This document shows, piece after piece, positions 6,717 through 13,332 of a stretch of DNA of 20,331 nt (position 1 is its first letter; the number at the start of each line of letters is the position of its first letter). The DNA lies in assembly GCA_910589305.1 (NCBI GenBank), contig CAJUTV010000022.1, positions 1 to 20,331 of the forward strand, read 5' to 3'. Below the pieces are notes generated by a model. The model did not search any database. It saw nothing but the letters and a program-made list of their open reading frames with translations, and was not told where the DNA came from. Origin of the DNA: an uncultured Lachnospira sp. GTDB lineage: Bacteria; Bacillota; Clostridia; Lachnospirales; Lachnospiraceae. A program made the position numbers and the translations under genes.

Positions 6717-6745
6717 ATTATAATATGAAATAGGTTATAAGTCAA
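6717..6745 (-). promoter_or_regulatory. Promoter of the module 1 regulator
   Basis: On the minus strand, TTGACT (6745-6740), 17 bp, TATAAT (6722-6717). One AAATAGG site (6728-6734) sits in the spacer and another (6749-6755) just upstream, consistent with self-repression. Confidence 0.85.
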
Positions 6746-6808
6746 TCTAAATAGGATAAAAATAATAAAAAATATATTATAAAATGGTTGACAAATAACC
6801 CAAAATGG
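6728..6808 (+). promoter_or_regulatory. Four spaced AAAWWGG operator-like sites
   Basis: AAATAGG at 6728-6734 and 6749-6755, and AAAATGG at 6781-6787 and 6802-6808. Each pair is exactly 21 bp apart (two helical turns), and the pairs are 32 bp apart. They overlap both divergent promoters. Confidence 0.5.
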
Positions 6809-6816
6809 ATTATAAT
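6788..6816 (+). promoter_or_regulatory. Consensus promoter of the microprotein genes
   Basis: TTGACA (6788-6793), 17 bp, TATAAT (6811-6816): a perfect sigma-A promoter, with an AAAATGG site in the spacer and another just before the -35. Confidence 0.9.
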
Positions 6817-6843
6817 AATATCATCAAGAGAGGAAAGGAGGAA

Positions 6844-6963
6844 ATGCAGATGGACAAGAAAATAGGCAAGCTGATAAAAGTGGTAAAAGCACTTACACAA
6901 CTTGCCCTTGAAATTGGAACTCTCATAGCAGTAATCAAAATGATTATAGAGAGTATCCTATAA
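6844..6963 (+). CDS. 39-residue amphipathic or membrane microprotein
   Basis: Begins MQMDKKIGKLIKVVKALTQL and ends in a hydrophobic stretch, ALEIGTLIAVIKMIIESIL. AAAGGAGG lies just before the ATG, so translation should be efficient. It has a basic N-terminal helix and a possible C-terminal membrane helix; I do not recognise a family. It is the first gene under a perfect promoter controlled by the divergent HTH regulator. A GC-rich hairpin with a GAAA loop follows the stop by 5 bp. Possible roles are a membrane-active peptide (holin- or toxin-like) or a small regulator; the sequence does not decide. Confidence 0.65.
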   Translation: MQMDKKIGKLIKVVKALTQLALEIGTLIAVIKMIIESIL

Positions 6964-6968
6964 GGAAC

Positions 6969-6986
6969 GGGGAGGGAAACCTCCCC
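6969..6986 (+). other. GC-rich hairpin with GAAA tetraloop
   Basis: GGGGAGG, GAAA, CCTCCCC: a perfect 7-bp stem with a GNRA loop right after the microprotein stop. No T-run follows, so it is not a standard terminator. It may protect the mRNA 3' end or be bound by protein. Confidence 0.6.
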
Positions 6987-7025
6987 TACCTAAAAAATAT
7001 ACTAAAGTCTATCTGTAAAATCAAG

Positions 7026-7109
7026 ATGATAAAAAATATTTTTAAACTTGTACTAGCGGTTGTTTGGCTGATTATTGTTATAACAGGGCTGATTTTGCTT
7101 TTTACCTGA
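7026..7109 (+). CDS. 27-residue single-pass membrane microprotein (tentative)
   Basis: Reads MIKNIFKLVLAVVWLII then VITGLILLFT: a basic start followed by a hydrophobic helix over most of the length. The ribosome site is weak. It lies between the 39-residue gene and the decayed antirepressor and could be read from the same promoter. Length and hydrophobicity fit many phage membrane peptides, but chance cannot be excluded. Confidence 0.4.
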   Translation: MIKNIFKLVLAVVWLIIVITGLILLFT

Positions 7110-7169
7110 AAAGTTATTTGTGTAATGATATTGGTAGCTCTAAAATTGCGGAATGGAAGTATTTTTTTA

Positions 7170-7725
7170 TTGAACAATTTAATAGTAAAAACAGTTGACT
7201 TTATGGGTAATGGATTATTAACTGTAAAAGACAGCAAAGGCGTTATTTGGACTGGCGTAAATTCTTTTTGTCGAGGTATCGGCTTAAATAAGAATGAGCG
7301 AAATAGGCAAGTAAAAAACGTGAAGCCTGATAAAGTGTTAAAGAGGGGGTGCATCAAATTTGCCGCAGGGGTATTTGAGCCAAACAATGAAACGATTGCA
7401 TTGCAACTGGACTGTTCTCTTGTGGCTTACCTAAATTTCTATTATACCAAACATGAAAGAAACTAATCCAGAATTAGTTGAAAGGTTAGTGAATTATTAG
7501 TTAAAGGCAAAAGATGTATTGGTAGCAGCCTTTTTGCCACAGAAATGTTATATAGAACAATTAACTATCACAAGCCGAAAATTAACCATACTGGCAAAGG
7601 AAAAGCGGCAGGTACACCATAACATTATGTTCCGCATAAGAGAATGTATAACAGAACTGCAAGAAATGGGATTGAATCCAGATGATTACTTTATAAATCT
7701 TAATTGTAGTTTGAGAGTAGTATAA
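7170..7725 (+). pseudogene. Decayed phage antirepressor (N-terminal antirepressor domain plus partial Rha)
   Basis: The first part (from TTG 7170, after GGAAGT) reads LIVKTVDFMGNGLLTVKD, GVIWTGVNSFCRGIGLNK, FAAGVFEPNNETIALQLD, the start of a common phage antirepressor (P22 antirepressor N-terminal/BRO-like domain). Near 7411-7420 the frame shifts. The expected LWLAKISI continuation is found in another frame as LLWLT-stop-ISIIPNMKE, followed by LVERLVNY-stop-LKAKD and AAFLPQK. So there is one frameshift and at least two in-frame stops (TAA near 7430, TAG at 7498-7500, the latter where Gln is expected). The last part, LTITSRKLTILAKEKRQVHH then GLNPDDYFIN, is the start of a Rha domain, cut off by copy 3 of the repeated element, which supplies SLRVV and the stop. 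The gene cannot give a full protein. Confidence 0.8.
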
Positions 7726-7737
7726 AAAACAAGGCAG
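7709..7737 (+). repeat. Copy 3 of CRISPR-repeat-like terminator element
   Basis: GTTTGAGAGTAGTATAA then AAAACAAGGCAG. It truncates the antirepressor frame with the same SLRVV-stop as in the brnT relic. Confidence 0.8.
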
Positions 7738-7756
7738 GGATTAAACCCTGCTTTTT
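7734..7756 (+). terminator. Terminator after the antirepressor relic
   Basis: GCAGGG (7734-7739) pairs with CCCTGC (7746-7751), then TTTTT. Confidence 0.85.
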
Positions 7757-8279
7757 GTACTCTTCTTTATTATTTCTATAGAATGATGAAATGAAAGTAA
7801 AGATAAGTATTCTTAAGATAAATTTTGAATGGAATAGTAAGTAGCATATATATTGACATTTAAAAATAGAAAGATATTAATATTAAAATTTTATTGATAT
7901 GTTAATCTTTTATTTACTCCATCACTCCCTAATTAATATAAAATTAATAGAGAGTGATTTTGTATATATACCAATTTTTAACATAAGAAATATATAACTC
8001 AGGTCGCCATACCAAAAATATAAAAACATATGGATACCTTATGAAAAAATGCAATAGAGTCTTTCTTAAATTAAATTTATATTTTTATTTAAAAAGTATG
8101 AAAAAATTGGTGATATATCAAAATAAATATTTAAAGTGTAATATTACTTTATTATATTGTATAAGACATTATTTTCATTGTCAATAAAAATATTTGTTAA
8201 AAGAAAATAGTTTGCTTTAAAAATAGTATATTGTATTGTTTTTCATTTTTTTATGTATATTAATAAGATAGCGTAATTA
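7757..8279. other. Gene-free AT-rich gap with one imperfect palindrome
   Basis: No coding region or RNA gene is supported here. The one clear structure is an imperfect inverted repeat, arms 7921-7937 and 7943-7958 (ATCACTC...GAGTGAT at the outer ends), followed by TTTT on the plus strand. It may be a terminator-like hairpin. The 3' end of the minus-strand nuclease operon lies at 8280 with no evident terminator of its own. Confidence 0.5.
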
Positions 8280-9773
8280 TTATACGTTTACTTCTTTAAG
8301 ATTCGTTTGATGTCCTTTTTTAAAATTAATATGATATGGTTCTGGCATTTCATAAACACCCCATTTCGTATAAAGAAGTTGTGTATTCTCAGTTTGTGTT
8401 GTTGCTGAAACAGATTTGTTTTCTACGAATTGCTCAGCTAAATTTTGATTAGACATAGGTATATTTACTTCTTGACCACGCATTTTTTGAGAAACACGAT
8501 ACTGTTCAGCATCAGGAATATCAGTAAATTCTACAGTTTTATCAAAATTCTTTTTAACAACATCTTTTATTTCATCTAAAGTAACATAGAAAAACTCACG
8601 ACGTTTATTAACCATATTCAACTTTCTATCTTCAAAAGCTTTATGTAATGCTGCTTCCAAAGCTGGTGCATCATCTGAAAATATCATAGCATGAACATCA
8701 AAATTAAATGGAACAGAAGCATCACTAAGTTCATCAATTCGGTCTTGAGGATTAAGACGTCGTGTCATGCCTATTTTATAAATATTTTCTCCAAAAGCAC
8801 CAATGTTAGAAATGATGTATACATAACCAGCTTTCATATTTGCTTGGCGATAATCAATGTCAGATAATGCTTTATCAACATCTAAAAGGTGATTTTCTAT
8901 CTGATTTTTTTTCTCCAGTAAATCTGAATTATCAGGGTGCAGTTCAAGTTGAGATTTTATTTTTTCAAAAGCAGTTTGATAATGAGTTTGTTCTTTTTCA
9001 ATCTTTTTGCGTTGTTCTTCTAATTCTTTTTGTAATTTTGCCTGTTCACGTTGTTCAGCTCTGGCAGCCTTTTGTTCTTCTTTTTCTTGTTGTTTTTTTA
9101 ATTGGTATTCAAAGGCAAGACGTAATTCCTTCTTTTTTGCATTTAGGTATTGTTGTGTAATGGAAATATTCATAATTGTACCTAATTTAGATATAGCTTC
9201 TGCTGATTTATTTATTTTATTTAAAGAAGCATCAAAATTGGTATAACGAACCTTAGAAATTAATTCATCACATTCAACATTAAATGCACGAAGTAAAAGC
9301 TTTTGAGTATCAGTTACCATTTTCTTGCCTTTTGCTTTATTTCCATTCACTTCCCATTGAGTATCACCAGTAACAGCTTCTTTATTTTTAATGAGTTCTT
9401 TTTGAGTAGTTCTAATAGAAGTAAGTGCTTCTTTATAATCTAGGGCAGAAGCAAAATCATATTGAGGCTTATATAAACCAAATTCTTGAACAAGAATTTC
9501 CTCGTCAAGATATAAAATTTGTTTATTTTTTTGCTGAATTAGAGATTCTAAGTTGCGGATTTCATTTGTTCTTGCAGTAAATGTAGATTTTAAATCATTT
9601 AATTTTTGTTGTTCAATAGCTTGTTCATTTTGCAATCGTTCAATTTCTGTTTTTATTTTTAAGGCATCTTGCATTTCAGGTGTGATAAATGCCTGTAAAT
9701 GTTCATATTCTTGCCTTAGTTTTTCTAATTCAGCTTTGTACTGGTTGCCTTTAAAATTATCTAAGAAGCTCAT
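8280..9773 (-). CDS. DUF4041 / GIY-YIG (T5orf172-type) nuclease, SNIPE-like
   Basis: A 497-residue protein. Residues about 10-95 are coiled coil; 95-215 match the DUF4041 core (EFGLYKPQYDFASALDYKEA, then QWEVNGNKAKGKKM and LLLRAFNVECDELISKVRYTN). Residues 220-310 are a charged coiled coil. Residues about 315-400 are a GIY-YIG nuclease of the T5orf172/Mug113 type: GYVYIIS (316-322), YKIGMTRR (332-339), a likely catalytic Glu373 in LEAALHKAF, and Asn389 before RREFFYV. The last 80 residues are extra and unassigned. As I recall, DUF4041 plus GIY-YIG is the architecture of SNIPE, a membrane-anchored nuclease that cuts phage DNA during injection. This protein has no membrane segment, but the two upstream genes encode membrane proteins. 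It is the last gene of a three-gene operon, 50 bp after the preceding gene, with AAGGAG before the ATG. Confidence 0.88.
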   Translation of the reverse strand: MSFLDNFKGNQYKAELEKLRQEYEHLQAFITPEMQDALKIKTEIERLQNEQAIEQQKLNDLKSTFTARTNEIRNLESLIQQKNKQILYLDEEILVQEFGLYKPQYDFASALDYKEALTSIRTTQKELIKNKEAVTGDTQWEVNGNKAKGKKMVTDTQKLLLRAFNVECDELISKVRYTNFDASLNKINKSAEAISKLGTIMNISITQQYLNAKKKELRLAFEYQLKKQQEKEEQKAARAEQREQAKLQKELEEQRKKIEKEQTHYQTAFEKIKSQLELHPDNSDLLEKKNQIENHLLDVDKALSDIDYRQANMKAGYVYIISNIGAFGENIYKIGMTRRLNPQDRIDELSDASVPFNFDVHAMIFSDDAPALEAALHKAFEDRKLNMVNKRREFFYVTLDEIKDVVKKNFDKTVEFTDIPDAEQYRVSQKMRGQEVNIPMSNQNLAEQFVENKSVSATTQTENTQLLYTKWGVYEMPEPYHINFKKGHQTNLKEVNV

Positions 9774-9823
9774 GTGTGTTTATCTCCTTGAAGATTTTTT
9801 TATTAGGGGTAGTAACTTTTTAT

Positions 9824-10660
9824 CTAGTCAATTTTTTCAATATCGCCATTATCTATATATACAAAGTATTGTTGTAAAAGAGTACCTGTGAAAAGACGGT
9901 TTGCATCGTGTTCTTCGCCTTTTACATAATCATAAATATCTACATAAATAATATTCCCATATTTTTTAATGCTGGTTGTAGTATTTCTTGTAAAGTTGAC
10001 AATAGCATGAACTTGTGATTTATTGTGTAGATAACGCTTTACATAATCTAATGCGTAATATTCTATATCTATGTTTTCAGCAATTGTTGAGATTCTCCAA
10101 TTTCCTGTTACGTCATTCTGAACCTTGCTTACAGAAAAGCTTATTCCAGACACACTTTTATCACTAATACCTACAATGTTTTCTCCAGTACGATGTTCAA
10201 CAATAGGAGCAGGTGCATTAGTGGTTTTTTGAGCAATGGCAGCAGTAGATGCACTAGTTGTTTTTTGCTGTTGTGTTAAAGGTTCAGTTCTTGATTGCTT
10301 TTGTGTTATTTCAATAGTAGTTGAACTTATATTAGTTTCTTTGGGGGTTAATAAATCACAAAAAGCAAGTATTAATATTACACATACTGGAATGAAAAAT
10401 AATGTTAATAAAATTTTTAATGTTATAGAAGATGAAATTAAATTGAATGATTCCTTTTGTTTATTTAAGTTTTCTTCAGGTAACACAATAGTACCACCTT
10501 GCAGGTTAATAATTTCTTCATATCCAATTCTTCCATACTTTAAAATATCAGAAGCAACTTTAATAGCTATTGGTGTGTACTCGTTAGAATTAATTATATT
10601 TTCCAGTTCAGAGTCTGTTTTTGACTGATATAATTCATATAATTGCTTGTATTCTTCCAT
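9824..10660 (-). CDS. Single-pass membrane protein with extracellular domain, nuclease operon
   Basis: A 278-residue protein. Residues 1-75 are a soluble helical cytoplasmic part (YQSKTDSELENIINSNEYTP, IAIKVASDILK). One membrane helix spans about 79-101. A Thr/Ser/Gln/Ala-rich linker covers 105-155. The outer domain, about 160-278, contains NDVTGNWRISTIAENIDIE, YALDYVKRYL, VHAIVNFTRNTTT, EEHDANRLFTGTLLQQY and VYIDNGDIEKI. I know this outer domain as a recurring module of Gram-positive membrane proteins but cannot name it. GGAGAG lies before the ATG. It sits between the zinc-ribbon membrane protein and the DUF4041 nuclease, 59 and 50 bp from each. A sensor or anchor role is inference. Confidence 0.72.
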   Translation of the reverse strand: MEEYKQLYELYQSKTDSELENIINSNEYTPIAIKVASDILKYGRIGYEEIINLQGGTIVLPEENLNKQKESFNLISSSITLKILLTLFFIPVCVILILAFCDLLTPKETNISSTTIEITQKQSRTEPLTQQQKTTSASTAAIAQKTTNAPAPIVEHRTGENIVGISDKSVSGISFSVSKVQNDVTGNWRISTIAENIDIEYYALDYVKRYLHNKSQVHAIVNFTRNTTTSIKKYGNIIYVDIYDYVKGEEHDANRLFTGTLLQQYFVYIDNGDIEKID

Positions 10661-10719
10661 ATTTTCTCTCCAGTTATTATTATTGTGGTAAAAAAGTAAA
10701 AGTTAAAAAATACAAAATA

Positions 10720-11715
10720 TTAAGTGCTTACTTCTTTGACAAATAATTTGTTTGTATTGTTATATTTTTCTTTTTCTATTTGTTTACTATCACGTAGAAA
10801 ATTTTTGAGTTGTTCTCTTTCTTCTCCTTCATAACCCATTGCTTTATAAACATTACGTTGAAGACAACCAGGATTTTGAGATATGTAGGATAAAGTTTCA
10901 GTAGCAACTTTCTTATATAGTTCAAATTCAATTAATTGTGCCGAGCCATCTTCAGGATAATAGGCTTTTGCTTTAATACAAGTTTTAATTGTACTCTCAG
11001 CTTTTTCCCATTTACCAAGTTGCATATATAAATCAGGAAGTAAATCACGACAAGCTAATTCTGCTGGAGCAGAAAATTGAGCAGAAATATAAGGTTCCAT
11101 AAATTCATAAAGTTTTTTAATTTGACTTTCACATAAACGTATAAGTTTAGTTATATCTTTCTCTTTACATATTTGTTGTTGTTTTTTATAGAACATAGAA
11201 GTGCATTCTGCTGGTAAAATAAAATCATTTTTATTGCTAATTATGGAATTAGATGGCAAATCATTTTCAAAATAATACATGTAAACACAAGCACAGCTTG
11301 GACATAAAGGAAGTTGAGGAGCTTCTGTGCTAAGAAATATTTTACCTTCAAATTGCGCACACATAGGGCATACATCATCATCACCAGATGTAGATAACTG
11401 GACATATTCAATTTTTAAATCGTAGTCATTGGCTTGATTTTGAGTTTGTATGCTTGGTAAAACAGAATTTTGTACTGTGGTTACAACATTATTCTTAGAG
11501 GAAGTAGGTTGTGACAACTGGTTGATATTTTGTTCAAAGCTCTCTTTGTTTTTTGAGTTCGTCATTACCTTATATGTTATATATCCAATTGTACAAATTA
11601 TAATAATTCCAATTAAAATAGGTATAAAATTTTGCAATAGTGCATAAAAAGCACATAATAATAAAATGCCAAATATAATTGAAATTGGTGAAGATTCTTT
11701 ATTTGACCTTTTCAT
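10720..11715 (-). CDS. Two-pass membrane protein with zinc ribbon and helical repeat, nuclease operon
   Basis: A 331-residue protein and first gene of the operon. Two membrane helices cover about 11-27 and 29-49, followed by a disordered linker to about 95. Residues 98-150 hold a zinc-binding module, VCPMC (115-119) and LCPSC (137-141). DDDVCPMCAQFEGKIF resembles the Cys-pair motif of phage minor head proteins and related zinc modules. Residues 185-270 look like TPR-like helices (LLPDLYMQLGKWEKAESTIK). Residues 275-325 look like a winged-helix fold (LSYISQNPGCLQRNVYKAMG, FLRDSKQIEKEKY). AAGGTGG precedes the ATG. The layout suggests a membrane-bound adaptor with cytoplasmic binding domains, working with the nuclease downstream. 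The function is not known. Confidence 0.72.
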   Translation of the reverse strand: MKRSNKESSPISIIFGILLLCAFYALLQNFIPILIGIIIICTIGYITYKVMTNSKNKESFEQNINQLSQPTSSKNNVVTTVQNSVLPSIQTQNQANDYDLKIEYVQLSTSGDDDVCPMCAQFEGKIFLSTEAPQLPLCPSCACVYMYYFENDLPSNSIISNKNDFILPAECTSMFYKKQQQICKEKDITKLIRLCESQIKKLYEFMEPYISAQFSAPAELACRDLLPDLYMQLGKWEKAESTIKTCIKAKAYYPEDGSAQLIEFELYKKVATETLSYISQNPGCLQRNVYKAMGYEGEEREQLKNFLRDSKQIEKEKYNNTNKLFVKEVST

Positions 11716-12216
11716 TGTGTATATCCACCTTATTGATTTTTTTAGTATGATTTGAAAAGAATTTTTTTAGTTTTAATAAATTGTCTGCTGCAATAGGTTT
11801 ATCATTATTATTCTGTAAAACATTGTAACATATTATTGTAAACTATTAAAGTAAAAAAATAAAATAAATACAAAAATAGTAATAGTAAAGTTGATACAAA
11901 ACAATAAAAATATAATACTTTTTTATAATAATATAATTTTGCAAGGTAGATAGAGGGTGTTTAATCAGAATTTATACAATGAGAAATTCAGAATTAGAAA
12001 AAATATTTTAATATTCTAAAATCATTTTATATTATAAGTATATTAAAGCTGATGATTGATGAAGAAATTTAACATTTTTTAATAATAGTAAATGTTTAAA
12101 ATTTATAATAAGAATACAATACATTCCCATACTAATATAGAACAATGTAAATGTGTAGTCTTTTTCTTTTTGTGTATTCATTGTAAAATTGTGTAAAATA
12201 CAAAGGGAGGAATAAG
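11716..12216. other. Gene-free AT-rich control gap
   Basis: No coding region is supported. It must hold the promoter of the minus-strand nuclease operon, but no clean -35/-10 pair stands out. On the plus strand, TTGTGT, 18 bp, TAAAAT (ending near 12200) is a plausible promoter for the 40-residue gene at 12217. The string AAAACATTGTAAC near 11818 recurs at 14032. Confidence 0.45.
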
Positions 12217-12339
12217 ATGAACGAAGTAAATAGCTATAAAGAAGAAATTATTAAGATGGTGGAGAAAATTGAGAATACGGCAACATTAAAATATATATTG
12301 TTGGTAATCAAGAATTACTTAAAAAGCAGGGGCATTTAA
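12217..12339 (+). CDS. 40-residue helical phage protein
   Basis: Reads MNEVNSYKEEIIKMVEKIEN then TATLKYILLVIKNYLKSRGI. AAGGGAGG lies before the ATG. Small proteins of this pattern (Y...II.MVEKI.N...L..I...IK.) are frequent near the repressor in Firmicute prophages and in mobile elements; I know no function. Its last four bases overlap the stop of the convergent repressor gene, inside a hairpin. Confidence 0.68.
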   Translation: MNEVNSYKEEIIKMVEKIENTATLKYILLVIKNYLKSRGI

Positions 12340-12346
12340 CCCCTGC
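12321..12346 (-). terminator. Repressor gene terminator embedded in the 40-residue gene
   Basis: GCAGGGG (12326-12332) and CCCCTGC (12340-12346) form a 7-bp stem. Both convergent stop codons (12336-12339) lie in the loop. On the minus strand the stem is followed by TTTTT, so it ends the repressor transcript. Confidence 0.78.
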
Positions 12347-12677
12347 AATTCCTTAATGAAGAAATTATTTGGCGTATCGCTTTTTTATCTTCAAGTGATA
12401 GCGATTTGTAATTGTCTATCATGTCTAACAGTCCCGGCTCATTCATAATGTTCCCAATAATACTAGCATATTCGTCATCTGATTTACTTCCAACAAGATA
12501 AGTTGGGGTTAATTCTAACGCTCCACATAACAATTCTATTGTGTCCATATCGGGCTTTGACTTATCATTTTCCCAATCACTAACAGAATTATGCTTTGCA
12601 CCCACCATGCCGGCAAGCTGGTGTTGCGTAAAGCCTTTTGTTCTCCTTGCAGACTTTATCTTTTCTCCAAGCGTCAT
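12336..12677 (-). CDS. CI-like XRE repressor (main lysogeny switch)
   Basis: A 113-residue repressor. Residues 1-65 are a Cro/C1-type helix-turn-helix: LGEKIKSARRTKGFTQHQLA, then AKHNSVSDWENDKSKPDMDT and LLCGALELTPTYLVG. Residues 70-113 are a short helical end (LLDMIDNYKSLSLEDKKAIR) likely for dimerisation. It is too short for a RecA-cleavable peptidase domain, so induction probably uses an antirepressor or another protein. AGGGGGG lies upstream of the ATG. It is divergent from the cro-like gene at 12845, with three 17-bp operators between them. Confidence 0.9.
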   Translation of the reverse strand: MTLGEKIKSARRTKGFTQHQLAGMVGAKHNSVSDWENDKSKPDMDTIELLCGALELTPTYLVGSKSDDEYASIIGNIMNEPGLLDMIDNYKSLSLEDKKAIRQIISSLRNCRG

Positions 12678-12709
12678 TTAGCCAATCCCCCCTTTCTTCA
12701 TAATCCATA

Positions 12710-12735
12710 TTATAATATAAATTTTGAATAGTCAA
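12710..12735 (-). promoter_or_regulatory. Leftward promoter of the repressor gene
   Basis: On the minus strand, TTGACT (12735-12730) is followed by an AT-rich -10 region. TAATAT gives 17-bp spacing and TATAAT 15-bp. Operator O1 lies 8 bp upstream of the -35, so bound repressor might activate rather than block this promoter (inference). Confidence 0.6.
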
Positions 12736-12743
12736 TAAAAATA

Positions 12744-12822
12744 TTTCGGCAATTCCGAAAGAAATATCTTGACATTCGTAAAAAACGAATATATAATACA
12801 GTCAATTTCGGATATACCGAAA
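12744..12822. promoter_or_regulatory. Three 17-bp palindromic operators of the lysogeny switch
   Basis: O1 is TTTCGG-N5-CCGAAA (12744-12760), O2 is ATTCGT-N5-ACGAAT (12774-12790), and O3 is TTTCGG-N5-CCGAAA (12806-12822). Centres are 30 and 32 bp apart. O2 lies inside the spacer of the rightward promoter, O3 just after its start, and O1 upstream of the repressor promoter. Confidence 0.9.
12769..12797 (+). promoter_or_regulatory. Rightward early promoter
   Basis: TTGACA (12769-12774), 17 bp, TATAAT (12792-12797): a perfect consensus, with operator O2 filling the spacer, so repressor binding there must block it. Confidence 0.93.
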
Positions 12823-12844
12823 AACAAAAAGGAGGTAATTACAT

Positions 12845-13069
12845 ATGTGTGTAGGTCAGAAAATAAAAAGATACCTCAAAGACAATGGCATTTCGCAGAC
12901 TTTTGTGTCTGAAAAGACAGGTATTCCACTTGCAAAATTAAATCTTTCTCTTAATGGTAACAGGAGATTAGATTTCGGAGAGTACGAATTGATTTGCGGA
13001 GCATTGTCAGTTGGGGCAGACAAGTTTCTCGAACCAAAGAAACCACAGAAAGAATTGCAGGAGGTGTAA
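12845..13069 (+). CDS. Cro-like helix-turn-helix regulator
   Basis: A 74-residue DNA-binding protein: VGQKIKRYLKDNGISQTFVS, then TGIPLAKLNLSLNGNRRLDF and YELICGALSVGADKFL. That is a full Cro/C1 fold with little beyond it. AAAGGAGG lies before the ATG. It is the first gene of the rightward early transcript from the promoter at 12769-12797 and divergent from the repressor, the position of cro. It probably binds the same three operators with a different order of preference (inference from position). Confidence 0.88.
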   Translation: MCVGQKIKRYLKDNGISQTFVSEKTGIPLAKLNLSLNGNRRLDFGEYELICGALSVGADKFLEPKKPQKELQEV

Positions 13070-13071
13070 GA

Positions 13072-13332
13072 ATGGAAGAAAAAGTAGTAGAAAATACAAA
13101 GTCTATATTGAAAGAAACAGGACTTAAACTTAAAGAAGTTCAAATCCTGCCAGATGCTTTGCTTTATGTCAATTTATATCATTTAGCACTTGCAGTTGAT
13201 AACATAGGAAAACATGAATTGAGTAAAGATATATGTCATGCTTTGTTAAATGAGTTGGAAAAGCAAGAGTTGATTTCTAAAAGAGCTTTTATAAAAGCAA
13301 CAGAAGATATTAAATCTCAATATCATGTTTAG
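13072..13332 (+). CDS. Small early phage protein, unknown
   Basis: An 86-residue mostly helical acidic protein beginning MEEKVVENTKSILKETGLKL. I chose ATG 13072 because GGAGGTG lies 8 bp before it; a longer frame from 12994 would run antiparallel to good start signals and overlap the cro-like gene. It starts 2 bp after the cro-like stop, so it is co-translated with it. I do not recognise a family. Its 3' end overlaps the convergent gene 13310-13501 by 23 bp. Confidence 0.7.
   Translation: MEEKVVENTKSILKETGLKLKEVQILPDALLYVNLYHLALAVDNIGKHELSKDICHALLNELEKQELISKRAFIKATEDIKSQYHV

Noticed and set aside
5428..7737. A CRISPR array
   Set aside because: The three repeat-like units are about 275 and 2000 bp apart, have no spacers of even length, match only over the first half of a repeat, and no cas gene is present.
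7757..8279. An integrase, attachment site or RNA gene in the AT-rich gaps (also 4270-4746 and 11716-12216)
   Set aside because: No suitable frames, tRNA-like folds or matching direct repeats were visible; only promoters and one imperfect palindrome could be supported.
8840..9246. Plus-strand open frames rich in Phe, Cys, Ser and Leu across the nuclease gene
   Set aside because: These are antisense shadows of the Lys/Glu/Gln-rich coiled coil of the DUF4041 protein.
12994..13332. A longer start (12994) for the early gene at 13072
   Set aside because: The extension overlaps the cro-like gene in another frame and lacks a ribosome site, while ATG 13072 has GGAGGTG well placed.
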